Shown in pieces: positions 17,697 to 26,550 of a stretch of 64,000 nt of DNA. Position 1 is the first letter of the stretch; each line of letters opens with the position of its first letter. This stretch comes from Sphingomonadaceae bacterium (GTDB taxonomy: Bacteria > Pseudomonadota > Alphaproteobacteria > Sphingomonadales > Sphingomonadaceae). The notes under the pieces are model-generated. The model did not search any database and was not told where the DNA came from. It saw nothing but the letters and a program-made list of their open reading frames with translations. A program made the translations under genes and the position numbers. The stretch lies in assembly GCA_021732525.1 (NCBI GenBank), contig JAKFUU010000019.1:1-64000 (forward strand), in the 5' to 3' direction.

Positions 17697-19172
17697 ATGA
17701 ATATGGATAGCTTCACGACTAACCCCTACGACGATGACAAGCTGCGTGAGGAATGCGGGATTTTCGGAGTTTGCAACACCGATGGTGCGGCGGCGATGGT
17801 TGCGCTTGGCCTCCACGCGCTGCAACATCGCGGGCAAGAGGCGGCGGGCATCACCAGCTATGACGGTTCCAAATTTTTCACCCATCGCGCAATGGGCCAT
17901 GTTGCCGGGAATTTCGATCGCGAAGATGTGATTGGCGGCTTGCTCGGCCCTAGCGCGATCGGCCATGTCCGTTATTCCACCACCGGGGAAACTTCGCTGC
18001 GCAACGTACAGCCGCTTTATGCCGAGCTGGCCGTGGGCGGCTTTGCCGTGGCGCATAATGGCAATATCTCCAACGCGCTGACCTTGCGGCGGGATCTTGT
18101 TCGGCGCGGTGCGATATTTCAATCCACATCGGATACCGAGGTTATCATCCATCTCATCGCGACATCGGGTTACCGAACTTTGCTCGACCGGCTCATCGAT
18201 GCACTCAAGCGGGTCGAAGGCGCTTATTCTTTATTGTGCCTTACCGCCGAAGGCATGATCGCCTGCCGCGATCCGCTCGGTATCCGCCCGCTGGTAATGG
18301 GTGATTTGGACGGCAAGATCATCTTCGCTTCGGAAACGGTGGCGCTTGATATTGTTGGCGCGGAATTTGTCCGGTCGGTCGAGCCGGGTGAAATTATCGT
18401 GGTGCGCGACGGTCAAATAACCTCGCATAAGCCCTTTATCGCTATATCTCCGCGCCCTTGCATTTTTGAACATGTCTATTTCTCCCGCCCCGATTCCATC
18501 GTTGATGGCAATAGCGTCTATTCGGTGCGCAAGGCGATCGGCGCCGAATTGGCGCGCGAAAATAGCGTCGATGTCGATTATGTGATCCCCGTTCCCGATA
18601 GCGGCACACCGGCAGCCATCGGCTATGCCGAGGCTTCACGGATTCCCTTCGAACTGGGCATTATCCGCTCGCATTATGTGGGCCGCACCTTCATTCAGCC
18701 GGGCGACGGCGTGCGTCATTTGGGCGTGAAGCTCAAACATAATGCCAACCGCCATCTGGTCGCGGGCAAGAAAATCGTGCTGATCGACGATTCAATCGTG
18801 CGCGGCACCACCAGCCTCAAAATCGTGCAGATGATGCGCGAGGCGGGCGCCGCCGAAGTGCATATGCGGATTGCCAGCCCGCCCACCGAAAATAGCTGTT
18901 TTTACGGCGTCGATACGCCCGAACGCTCCAAATTGCTCGCCAGCCAGATGGACGTCGAACAGATGCGCGAATTTATCCAAGCCGACAGCTTGGCCTTCCT
19001 TTCGATTGGCGGCCTCTACCGCGCGCTCGGCGAAGACCAGCGGAACGAAAATACGCCGCAATATTGCGATGCCTGCTTTACCGGCCAATATCCCACAATG
19101 TTAACCGACCATGATGGGCTTGGTGATCCAGATCAGTTCACCCTGCTTGGCGAGCGTGAGAAAGCAATTTGA
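17697..19172 (+). CDS. purF: Amidophosphoribosyltransferase
   Basis: Commits PRPP to purine synthesis by transferring ammonia from glutamine. The 491-residue product starts with a short propeptide before the catalytic cysteine in EECGIFGV, as in the Bacillus-type enzyme. The glutaminase domain has HNGNISN and STSDTEV; the phosphoribosyltransferase domain has the PRPP loop VLIDDSIVRGTT. The C-terminal YCDACFTG fits the cysteines of the iron-sulfur cluster in this class. ATG 17697 was preferred over 17703; the frame is open to 17586. The TGA overlaps the next ATG by one base. Confidence 0.96.
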   Translation: MNMDSFTTNPYDDDKLREECGIFGVCNTDGAAAMVALGLHALQHRGQEAAGITSYDGSKFFTHRAMGHVAGNFDREDVIGGLLGPSAIGHVRYSTTGETSLRNVQPLYAELAVGGFAVAHNGNISNALTLRRDLVRRGAIFQSTSDTEVIIHLIATSGYRTLLDRLIDALKRVEGAYSLLCLTAEGMIACRDPLGIRPLVMGDLDGKIIFASETVALDIVGAEFVRSVEPGEIIVVRDGQITSHKPFIAISPRPCIFEHVYFSRPDSIVDGNSVYSVRKAIGAELARENSVDVDYVIPVPDSGTPAAIGYAEASRIPFELGIIRSHYVGRTFIQPGDGVRHLGVKLKHNANRHLVAGKKIVLIDDSIVRGTTSLKIVQMMREAGAAEVHMRIASPPTENSCFYGVDTPERSKLLASQMDVEQMREFIQADSLAFLSIGGLYRALGEDQRNENTPQYCDACFTGQYPTMLTDHDGLGDPDQFTLLGEREKAI

Positions 19173-19879
19173 TGGGGCAGTTCAGCGGAAAATTGGCGCT
19201 AGTAACCGGTGCAAGCCGGGGCATTGGCGCGGCAGCGGCGGCGGCTTTGGCCAAAGCGGGCGCGCATGTCATCTTAACCGCCCGTAATGCCAAAGACCTT
19301 GAAAAGATTGAAGATGAGATTTTTGAAGCCGGGGGTTCCGCCACGATCGCGCCGCTCGACCTGACCGACGGCGAAGCCATTGCTCGCCTAGCCGCCGCCG
19401 TGAAACAACGCTGGGGCAAGCTGGATATCTTGATCTTAAACGCCGCGATGCTCGGCACGCTCACCCCCGTTCCCGCGATTGACGGTGCGGAATTTGGCAA
19501 GCTTGTCACGCTCAATCTGATCGCGCAGCAAGCGATGATCGCGCATTTTGACGGCCTGCTGCGCGCCAGCGATGCAGGCCGCTTGATCGCCATCACCTCC
19601 AGCGTCGGTGCCAAACCGCGCGCTTATTGGGGTGCTTACGGCGCGTCCAAAGCCGCGCTCGAATCGCTCGTCACCAGCTACGGCGAGGAGATGGAAAATA
19701 TCTCACGCCTGCGCGTTGCGATCGTTGACCCCGGCAAAACCCGCACCGCGATGCGCGCCAAAGCCTATCCCGGCGAAGATCCGGCAACCGTCAAAGAACC
19801 GCGTGTGGTGGCACAAGCAATTTGCAACTTGCTCTCCAGCGATTTCACCGCGGGACACCGGTTGGTTATAAGCAACTAA
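19172..19879 (+). CDS. Short-chain dehydrogenase/reductase
   Basis: NAD(P)-dependent oxidoreductase with a Rossmann fold. The 235-residue product has the cofactor motif TGASRGIG near residue 14, LNAAML in place of NNAG, the catalytic Ser of ITSSVG and YGASK with the Tyr-Lys pair. The acidic residue after strand 2 is absent (TARN), which favours NADP. Substrate cannot be told. It overlaps purF by one base and is probably co-transcribed with it, an association seen in related bacteria. Confidence 0.88.
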   Translation: MGQFSGKLALVTGASRGIGAAAAAALAKAGAHVILTARNAKDLEKIEDEIFEAGGSATIAPLDLTDGEAIARLAAAVKQRWGKLDILILNAAMLGTLTPVPAIDGAEFGKLVTLNLIAQQAMIAHFDGLLRASDAGRLIAITSSVGAKPRAYWGAYGASKAALESLVTSYGEEMENISRLRVAIVDPGKTRTAMRAKAYPGEDPATVKEPRVVAQAICNLLSSDFTAGHRLVISN

Positions 19880-19887
19880 GTTCCAAT

Positions 19888-21264
19888 CTATCGCTTCAAA
19901 ACTTCATAGGCCGCAAGCGCCCTGTCGCGCGCATCGCGGTGGCCGATAATCTTGGCGGGGTAGCAGGCGGGCAGCCGGCCATATTCGCCGGGGTCATGGA
20001 TATAGGGCGCATTCAAATCGGCCAATTCGGGCACCCAGCGGCGAATGTAACCCGCCGCGTCAAATTTCTCCGATTGGCTGAGCGGTGCCATAATCCGCAC
20101 GAACATATTGCTATCGACGCCCGTTCCCGCCGTCCATTGCCAGTTGACCGCGTTGCTGGCATAATCGGCATCGACCAGTGTATCCCAAAACCATTGCTCG
20201 CCAACGCGCCAATCGATCAGCAGATGTTTGACAAGGAAGCTGGCGGTGATCATCCGCACGCGGTTGTGCATCCAACCCGTTGCCCATAACTGGCGCATCC
20301 CGGCATCGACAATCGGGTAGCCGGTATTGCCCCGCTGCCAAGCGCGCAAATCATCCGCCACCGCCGGATCGCGCGTATCACGCCAAGGCAACGCATCCAT
20401 CTTTTCACGCGCATTTTGACTGCCATAATCGGGATATTGCACAATCAGATTCTGCGCATATTCACGCCATGTCAGCTCTTTCAGGAAAGTCTCCACGCTG
20501 CCGCCCATGGCGCTATTGGCATGCCACGCCTGCGCCGCGCTAATTTCGCCAAAATGCAGATGCGGCGACAGGAAACTGGTGCCATCGGTCGAAGGAAAAT
20601 TGCGCTTTTCACCATAAAACCGCGCTTTGTCCGCGAAATCATCGCGCCGCTGGGCTGCGCCCCCTTCGCCCGGCCTCCACATATCCGCTATGCCGCCCGC
20701 CCAATCGGGCTTGGTCGGTAGCAACCCCCAATCGTCCAGAGTGTCGCTACTGGGCCAGACATCGGGCGCGGGCATCACGGCGGGCGCAGGCAGCGGCACC
20801 GGCGGCGGCATATGCCGGCTTAGCGCGCGCCAAAAGGGGGTGTAGATTTTATACGGCGCGCCGCCGCCGGTTGTCACCGCTCCCATCGGCATCAGATAAT
20901 TGCCGTGATGGCGGACCAAGTTAACCTTATCCTTCAAAGCACGCTCGGCATTGCGCCACCAGGGTTCATAATGGCGGATGCAATGCACCGCCGACGCGCG
21001 GCTCTCATTAACCAACGATGGGATAATATCGGCGGCATTACCGCGCCGCAGGATCAGCCGCGAACCCAATTTGCGAAGATCTGCATCGAGCGATTTTAGG
21101 CTGTGATGCAGCCACCAACGCGACGCCGCGCCCATGCGGCGATGCTTGGGGGTCTCATCATCAAGAATATAGACGGGGATCACCGGCCCGGACCGCACCG
21201 CCGCCGTCAAAGCCGGTTGATCGGCCAAACGAAGATCACGGCGCAGCCATAAAATTGATGTCAT
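19888..21264 (-). CDS. phrB: Deoxyribodipyrimidine photolyase (class I)
   Basis: Light-driven repair of cyclobutane pyrimidine dimers. The 458-residue product has the N-terminal antenna-binding domain starting SILWLRRDLRLADQPAL, and a C-terminal FAD-binding helical domain with TGYPIVDAGMRQLWATGWMH, NRVRMITASFLVKHL and WQWTAGTGVDS. The start at 21264 follows homology; the frame begins at 21324 with 20 further residues and neither start has a clear ribosome binding site. It converges on the SDR gene with only 8 bases between. Confidence 0.93.
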   Translation of the reverse strand: MTSILWLRRDLRLADQPALTAAVRSGPVIPVYILDDETPKHRRMGAASRWWLHHSLKSLDADLRKLGSRLILRRGNAADIIPSLVNESRASAVHCIRHYEPWWRNAERALKDKVNLVRHHGNYLMPMGAVTTGGGAPYKIYTPFWRALSRHMPPPVPLPAPAVMPAPDVWPSSDTLDDWGLLPTKPDWAGGIADMWRPGEGGAAQRRDDFADKARFYGEKRNFPSTDGTSFLSPHLHFGEISAAQAWHANSAMGGSVETFLKELTWREYAQNLIVQYPDYGSQNAREKMDALPWRDTRDPAVADDLRAWQRGNTGYPIVDAGMRQLWATGWMHNRVRMITASFLVKHLLIDWRVGEQWFWDTLVDADYASNAVNWQWTAGTGVDSNMFVRIMAPLSQSEKFDAAGYIRRWVPELADLNAPYIHDPGEYGRLPACYPAKIIGHRDARDRALAAYEVLKR

Positions 21265-21339
21265 CGGTGGTACATGGGGCGATTCGCTGCGCGCGCCAGC
21301 CATCGCATGCGTCAAATTATTCACTTGGCCGAAAATTAC

Positions 21340-22383
21340 TCAAATTTCCGGGTGCCCCGGAGCCACGGTCCAGGTCTGGCCCTTGGCCAATAGCTTGCCC
21401 AGATCGGCGCTTTTGCCTTGGCTTGCGGCTTGGTTCTGCGCGATGACCGCCTCTTCAAAGGTCGGGCGCGGGTCATCATAGAGCACGCCGAGCGCCATTG
21501 GAAATTCGCCGAAGGGCATTTCAACGAGCATATGCGCGATGCTGCGATTGGTAACGTCATGGACAATCACACCAGCGTTTTGCCAATCGCCATCCGCCAC
21601 ATCAACGGCCTTTAGCGTCAGCGCGTCGCGGTCCATCGCGATACCCTTCACACCGCCGGATTTTTCCGATCCAAACAACATCGGCTGCCCATTTTGCAGC
21701 CAAAGCTGACGATCTTCCGCCCCTTTTGGTGCAGCAAAATCATCGAAAACATCTTTGTTATAAACGATGCAATTTTGAAATATCTCGATAAAAGCTGCGC
21801 CTTTATGCGCATGCGCGGCTTTCAGCACATCGGTGAGATTTTTTGACACATCAAACCCGCGCGCCACAAATCTTGCGCCCGACCCCAGCGCAAAAGCACA
21901 AGGCGCCGCCGGCCGGTCAACCGAGCCATAAGGCGTCGACGGACTATTCGTGCCTTCGCGACTGGTCGGCGAATATTGTCCCTTGGTCAGGCCGTAGATC
22001 TCATTGTTGAACAGCATGATCTGGCAATTCAAATTGCGGCGCAACAGATGCATCGTGTGGTTGCCGCCAATCGACAACGCATCGCCATCCCCGGTGATGA
22101 TCCACACGTCCAATTCGGGATTGGCCAGCTTCACGCCCGTCGCCACCGCTGGCGCGCGGCCATGGATGGTATGGAAACCGTATGTTTCCATATAATAGGG
22201 AAAGCGCGAAGAACAGCCGATACCGCTGATAAACACGGTATTTTCCGGCGTGCCGCCAATTTCGGGCATCGTGCGCTGCACCGCCTTCAATATCGCATAG
22301 TCACCGCAACCGGGGCACCAGCGGACCTCTTGATCGGTTTCCCAATCTTTCATGGTGGTTTTGATGGGGGTCATATCGTTCAT
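21340..22383 (-). CDS. korB: 2-oxoacid:ferredoxin oxidoreductase subunit beta
   Basis: Thiamine diphosphate-binding subunit of an enzyme oxidising a 2-oxoacid (probably 2-oxoglutarate) to acyl-CoA with ferredoxin as acceptor. The 347-residue product has WCPGCGDYAILKAV with cysteines that bind the iron-sulfur cluster, GIGCSSR, the ThDP motif GDGDALSIGGNH and NNEIYGLTKGQYSPTS, which is typical of the 2-oxoglutarate type. Its start overlaps the stop of the alpha subunit gene by four bases. Substrate assignment is by family resemblance only. Confidence 0.92.
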   Translation of the reverse strand: MNDMTPIKTTMKDWETDQEVRWCPGCGDYAILKAVQRTMPEIGGTPENTVFISGIGCSSRFPYYMETYGFHTIHGRAPAVATGVKLANPELDVWIITGDGDALSIGGNHTMHLLRRNLNCQIMLFNNEIYGLTKGQYSPTSREGTNSPSTPYGSVDRPAAPCAFALGSGARFVARGFDVSKNLTDVLKAAHAHKGAAFIEIFQNCIVYNKDVFDDFAAPKGAEDRQLWLQNGQPMLFGSEKSGGVKGIAMDRDALTLKAVDVADGDWQNAGVIVHDVTNRSIAHMLVEMPFGEFPMALGVLYDDPRPTFEEAVIAQNQAASQGKSADLGKLLAKGQTWTVAPGHPEI

Positions 22384-24251
22384 GTCAAAGCTCCCTCAAT
22401 CGCCGATTCCATTTCGGCGATGGTAAATGGCTGGCCCGAAACCTTATTCACCGGCCTTGCATCGACCAGAAACTGATCGCGCAATAGTGTTTTCAGCTGC
22501 CCGGTATTCATTTCGGGCACTATCACCTTGTCAAAACTCTTCAGCAAATCGCCCATATTCTTCGGCATCGGCCAGATATGGCGGATATGGACATGCGCGA
22601 CATCCATGCCCTTGGCGCGCATCCGTTTGACTGCCTGATGGATCGGGCCATAGGTTGAACCCCAGCCGACAACCGCCAGCTTCGCGCCCGCCGCGCCCGA
22701 TTCGCAAACCTGATCGGGGATGCTGTCCGCCACGCCCAGCACTTTGGCGCTGCGGATGTCGGTCATCGCTTGGTGGTTATCGGGACTGTAATTGATATGG
22801 CCGGTATCAACCTCTTTTTCGATCCCGCCAATCCGGTGCATCAGGCCGGGCGTGCCGGGCTTGACCCAAGGCCGCGCCAGTTTTGCATCGCGGCCATAGG
22901 GCATAAAACCGCCCGCCTGCGCCTCTGCCATGAATACCGCCGGAAAGGGTTTATATCCCTCCAGATCAGGCAGCTTCCATGGCTCGGCCGCGTTGGCGAT
23001 ATAGCCGTCGGTCAATAGCATCACCGGCGTCATATATTGCGTAGCGATCCGCACCGCCTCGATCGCGCAATCGAAGCAATCGACCGGCGAGCGCGCGGCG
23101 ATAACGGGCATCGGCGCATCGCCATTACGGCCATAGACGGCTTGATAAAGATCCGATTGCTCGGTCTTGGTGGGCAAGCCCGTCGATGGCCCGCCGCGCT
23201 GACTATTGATAATCACCAGCGGCAGCTCGGTCATAATCGCAAGGCCCATCGCCTCCCCCTTCAGCGCGATGCCGGGCCCGGACGAACTGGTCACACCCAA
23301 TGAACCGGCATAGCTGGCACCAATGGCCGACGCGATCGCGGCAATTTCATCTTCGGCCTGAAATGTGGTGATGCCATATTCTTTCAGCCGCGACAGATGG
23401 TGCAAAATCGCCGATGCGGGCGTGATCGGATAGCCGCCAAAAAACATCTTAAGGCCAGCGAGCTGCGCGCCGGCGACCAAACCATAGGATAGCGATTCCG
23501 CGCCGGTGACGGTGCGGTACAGCCCCGGCGCAACCGATGCTGCGCCCACATGGATTTGCTGGAGCGGCCCCGAAAGCTCGGCTGTTTCGCCATAAGCATG
23601 GCCCGCATTCAACGCGGCGATATTCGATCCGGCCAATTCGGGCTTTTTGGCAAATTTCGCGTTGAGCCAATCGACAATCGGCTGCCGATCACGGTCAAAC
23701 ATCCAAAGCGCAAGACCCAGCGTCCACATATTTTTGCAGCGCAAAGCCTCTTTGTTGCCTAGGCCGAAAGGCTTGACTGCTTCCAGTGTCAGCGCGCTGA
23801 TATCGAAAGCCAAAAGCTGCCATTTGGCCAAGCTGCCATCTTCGAGCGGATTGCCTCCATATTTCGCCTTTTCGAGATTCCGTTTCGAAAATTCGCCGCT
23901 GTCGGCAATAATCAACCCGCCCTCGCGCAAGCTGCCCACGTTGGTTTTCAGCGCAGCCGGGTTCATCGCCACCAGCACATCGGGCTGATCGCCGGCGGTA
24001 TTGATCGCTTCGCTGCCAAAATTCACTTGAAAGGCCGATACGCCAAACAGCGTCCCAACCGGCGCGCGGATTTCGGCAGGAAAATCGGGGAATGTAGCAA
24101 AATCATTGCCCGCAAGCGCCGAAGACAATGTGAACTGCCCGCCCGTTAACTGCATCCCATCGCCGCTATCGCCCGCAAAACGGACAACGACGGCATCGGA
24201 TTTTTGATTTTGGGGCGTTTCGATTTTTTTGGCGCTCAATGCGGTGGCCAT
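22380..24251 (-). CDS. korA: 2-oxoacid:ferredoxin oxidoreductase subunit alpha (fused gamma-alpha)
   Basis: The 623-residue product joins an N-terminal gamma domain (VRFAGDSGDGMQLTGGQF, residues about 23-210) to the alpha domain that contains the pyrimidine-binding region and GGYPITPAS. This fused form is standard in two-subunit 2-oxoglutarate oxidoreductases. Together with KorB it gives a CoA-dependent bypass of the oxoglutarate dehydrogenase complex with ferredoxin as electron acceptor. No ferredoxin gene is adjacent. About 305 bp lie upstream before the next gene, on the opposite strand. Confidence 0.92.
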   Translation of the reverse strand: MATALSAKKIETPQNQKSDAVVVRFAGDSGDGMQLTGGQFTLSSALAGNDFATFPDFPAEIRAPVGTLFGVSAFQVNFGSEAINTAGDQPDVLVAMNPAALKTNVGSLREGGLIIADSGEFSKRNLEKAKYGGNPLEDGSLAKWQLLAFDISALTLEAVKPFGLGNKEALRCKNMWTLGLALWMFDRDRQPIVDWLNAKFAKKPELAGSNIAALNAGHAYGETAELSGPLQQIHVGAASVAPGLYRTVTGAESLSYGLVAGAQLAGLKMFFGGYPITPASAILHHLSRLKEYGITTFQAEDEIAAIASAIGASYAGSLGVTSSSGPGIALKGEAMGLAIMTELPLVIINSQRGGPSTGLPTKTEQSDLYQAVYGRNGDAPMPVIAARSPVDCFDCAIEAVRIATQYMTPVMLLTDGYIANAAEPWKLPDLEGYKPFPAVFMAEAQAGGFMPYGRDAKLARPWVKPGTPGLMHRIGGIEKEVDTGHINYSPDNHQAMTDIRSAKVLGVADSIPDQVCESGAAGAKLAVVGWGSTYGPIHQAVKRMRAKGMDVAHVHIRHIWPMPKNMGDLLKSFDKVIVPEMNTGQLKTLLRDQFLVDARPVNKVSGQPFTIAEMESAIEGALT

Positions 24252-24556
24252 TGCTTAAAACCTGTTCTTGTCTGTCATATATTTGCCATGCCTAGGCCGT
24301 TTTCGCGCGCTTCGCAATTTAGAAAAATGTTATCACGTCAAAGCAAAACTGATCCAGCCAGCATTCAAGCAGACGGAAATTCCGCCGAATGGAGGCTGGA
24401 CAAGCCGCTGGACGCTTTTATAGTTGGATATTAAAGCATCGCGCGAAAAAGTGGGAACCGGTTTTTCGCATAGAGCGATCCGATAACAAAGTAATAGAGC
24501 GGGCGGTGTTTTTCAGATTTCACGCAGCGCGCTCTAATGTTTCAGGGAGAACAGAT
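24252..24556. other. Intergenic region between korA and the lipase gene
   Basis: Divergent promoter region of about 305 bp with no gene. The lipase-proximal part is occupied by copy B of the dispersed repeat, leaving about 180 bp next to korA and 20 bp before the lipase start. An open frame crosses the repeat into the lipase gene but is not taken as coding. Confidence 0.6.
24431..24536. repeat. 106-bp dispersed intergenic repeat, copy B
   Basis: Same orientation, order and length as copy A at 16571-16676. Internal hairpin GCGAAAAA (24443-24450) with TTTTTCGC (24462-24469), then a tract containing AATAGAGCGGGCGG and ATTTCACGCAGCGCGCTCTA. It ends 20 bases before the TTG start of the lipase gene, so it could influence that gene's transcript. 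Confidence 0.85.
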
Positions 24557-25513
24557 TTGAACGCCCCTTTCGTAAAGCCCGATGTTGCGGCATTTTTACA
24601 GATTGTAAATGCCCTGCCTGGTCCCAAGATGCACGAGGTCAATCCCGCCGAAGCGCGCGGCAAAATGATTGCCATGCGCAATCTGGCCGAAGCCCCGCTG
24701 GGCGATATGGCCGTTAATCGCATGATCGAAATCCCCGGCCCCGCTGGCCCCATGCAGGCGCAGATTTTTGACGCCAGGGCTGAACGCGGCCCCGGCCCCG
24801 TTATGCTATTTTTCCATGGCGGCGGATTTGTGATTGGCGATTTATACGTTTATGCACCTTATTGCGCCCTGGCGGCGAAAAGCTTGGATATACCCGTTAT
24901 CTCGGTGGATTACCGGCTTGCGCCCGAACATCCCTTCCCCGCCGCAACCGACGATTGCGAAGCCGCCGCGCGCTGGGCCGCGGCAGGTCCGCCGGGGCTG
25001 GACTACCAAGTCACCGGGCTGGTCTTGTCGGGCGACAGCGCAGGCGGAAATTTAACCATCGTTACCGCCATGACGCTACGCGACCGGCCCGCCGCCGTTC
25101 CCGTGATCTTGCAGCATCCCATCTATCCCGCCGTTTCCGATCATGGCGATTGGCCCAGCATGCGGGATTTTGCCGAAAACCATTATTTAACCCGCGATGA
25201 TATGGCTTGGTTCACCCGGCATTATCGGCCCGACATGGCGGATTATCGCGGCGCGCCCTTGCTGTTTGATCAAACGGGAATGCCGCCCAGCCTGGTCACA
25301 ACCGCCAGCTTGGATCCGCTGCGCGATCAGGGCTTGGCTTATGTGGAGGCGCTGAAAATGGCGGGTGTGCGGGCCGAACATATTAGCGCCGAGGGCAATA
25401 TTCACGGCCATATTACGCTGCGTCAAGCATTGCCGTCGGCGCAGAGCGAAGTGGAAACCAACATGGATGCCTTAAGGGCCATGCTGGCGGAAATAACACC
25501 GCCAAATGATTGA
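24557..25513 (+). CDS. Alpha/beta hydrolase, hormone-sensitive-lipase (HSL) family
   Basis: Esterase or lipase of the bacterial HSL family. The 318-residue product has the oxyanion motif HGGGF, the nucleophile elbow GDSAGG, DPLRDQG supplying the acid and a late His in IHGHI. I chose the TTG at 24557 because GGGAGA lies seven bases upstream and the protein then starts like its relatives; the frame extends to 24389 only by reading the upstream repeat. It overlaps rppH by eight bases and is probably co-transcribed with it. Natural substrate unknown. Confidence 0.87.
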   Translation: MNAPFVKPDVAAFLQIVNALPGPKMHEVNPAEARGKMIAMRNLAEAPLGDMAVNRMIEIPGPAGPMQAQIFDARAERGPGPVMLFFHGGGFVIGDLYVYAPYCALAAKSLDIPVISVDYRLAPEHPFPAATDDCEAAARWAAAGPPGLDYQVTGLVLSGDSAGGNLTIVTAMTLRDRPAAVPVILQHPIYPAVSDHGDWPSMRDFAENHYLTRDDMAWFTRHYRPDMADYRGAPLLFDQTGMPPSLVTTASLDPLRDQGLAYVEALKMAGVRAEHISAEGNIHGHITLRQALPSAQSEVETNMDALRAMLAEITPPND

Positions 25514-25985
25514 CGCGCAAACCCTGCCCTACCGGCCCTGCGCCGGGATTATGCTGGCCAACCATGATGGCAAAATCTTTGTGGGACAGCGGATCGACAA
25601 TCGAGAGAGCGAAGCATGGCAAATGCCGCAAGGCGGCATTGACGATAACGAAGACGCCGCCGCCGCCGCCTTACGCGAGCTAGAGGAAGAAACCGGCGTT
25701 TCGCCAACGCTGGTCGACATTATCGCGCGGAGCAAAGATGAATATTATTATGATTTGCCGCCCGAATTGATCGGCAAATTATGGAAAGGCAAATGGCGCG
25801 GGCAGCGGCAGCATTGGTTCTTAATGCGCTTCAAAGGTCAGGATAGCGATATTAACATCAACACAGCGCATCCCGAATTTTGGCGGTGGCAATGGATAGC
25901 GCCCCAAACCGCGCCGGCGTTAATCGTGCCCTTCAAACGCCGCCTCTATGAACAAGTGATCGAAGAATTTGCCGATTTGATTTAA
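25506..25985 (+). CDS. rppH: RNA 5'-pyrophosphohydrolase
   Basis: Nudix hydrolase that removes pyrophosphate from 5' ends of mRNA and so triggers decay. The 159-residue product has YRPCAGIML at the start and the Nudix box from G43 to about V65 (GGIDDNEDAAAAALRELEEE continuing TGV), which is the pattern of RppH/IalA proteins. Length is typical. Converges on a TPR gene with two bases between. Confidence 0.93.
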   Translation: MIDAQTLPYRPCAGIMLANHDGKIFVGQRIDNRESEAWQMPQGGIDDNEDAAAAALRELEEETGVSPTLVDIIARSKDEYYYDLPPELIGKLWKGKWRGQRQHWFLMRFKGQDSDININTAHPEFWRWQWIAPQTAPALIVPFKRRLYEQVIEEFADLI

Positions 25986-25987
25986 GA

Positions 25988-26512
25988 TCAATTGACTTTG
26001 GTGGGTTGGCCATCGGCGGTTGGCTTCGGCTCAGCAACGCTTGCCTGTAAAACCGGCTTCTCTGCCGCTTTTTGAACCGCGACAGCAAGCTTATCAACAT
26101 TTCCGCAATCGGATTGGCATAATAGCTTCAACCGCGCGAGATTAAGCTTTGCTTGATCGATCGCCCCTTTGGCAATCATCGTATCGGCTTGTTCCAACAA
26201 GGCCAGTTGATCATTCGGTTCTAATTCCAACGCTTCTTTATAAAAGCGAATCGCTTTACCGTTCAATCCTTTGGAGCGCACCGCGCGCGCCATTTCCAAA
26301 TAGGCAGCGCGGTTGCGCGGATCGACGGCCAGTGCGGTTTCATAAAGGCTGATCGCTTCTTCAATTTCCTTGGCTTGCGATGCCTTAATGCCTTGCTCCA
26401 TTAAGGATATCGACAAGGGGTTAATCTCATCATCGGCTTTTTTGCTGATACCCGCGCTGGAAAGCATCGCAAAACTGAGTGACAAGGTGATGGCGGCGGG
26501 CGAAAAGCGCAT
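25988..26512 (-). CDS. Secreted TPR protein
   Basis: The 174-residue product starts with a signal peptide (MRFSPAAITLSLSFAMLSSA) and has two to three TPR units (EIEEAISLYETALAVDPRNR, LNGKAIRFYKEALELEPNDQ). The end is Pro/Lys-rich. The chosen ATG 26512 puts the signal peptide at the N-terminus; the frame also starts at 26554, where an ATG overlaps the rsmB stop, adding 14 residues that include three glutamates and would be odd before a signal peptide. It probably mediates protein contacts in the periplasm; no specific function can be assigned. Confidence 0.75.
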   Translation of the reverse strand: MRFSPAAITLSLSFAMLSSAGISKKADDEINPLSISLMEQGIKASQAKEIEEAISLYETALAVDPRNRAAYLEMARAVRSKGLNGKAIRFYKEALELEPNDQLALLEQADTMIAKGAIDQAKLNLARLKLLCQSDCGNVDKLAVAVQKAAEKPVLQASVAEPKPTADGQPTKVN

Positions 26513-26550
26513 AATTTTTTCCAATATTGTCTCAGGCACGCTTGTTGCTA

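Noticed and set aside
24389-24556. N-terminal extension of the lipase gene
   Set aside because: It is read through the dispersed repeat copy B; the TTG with GGGAGA at 24557 gives the family-like start.
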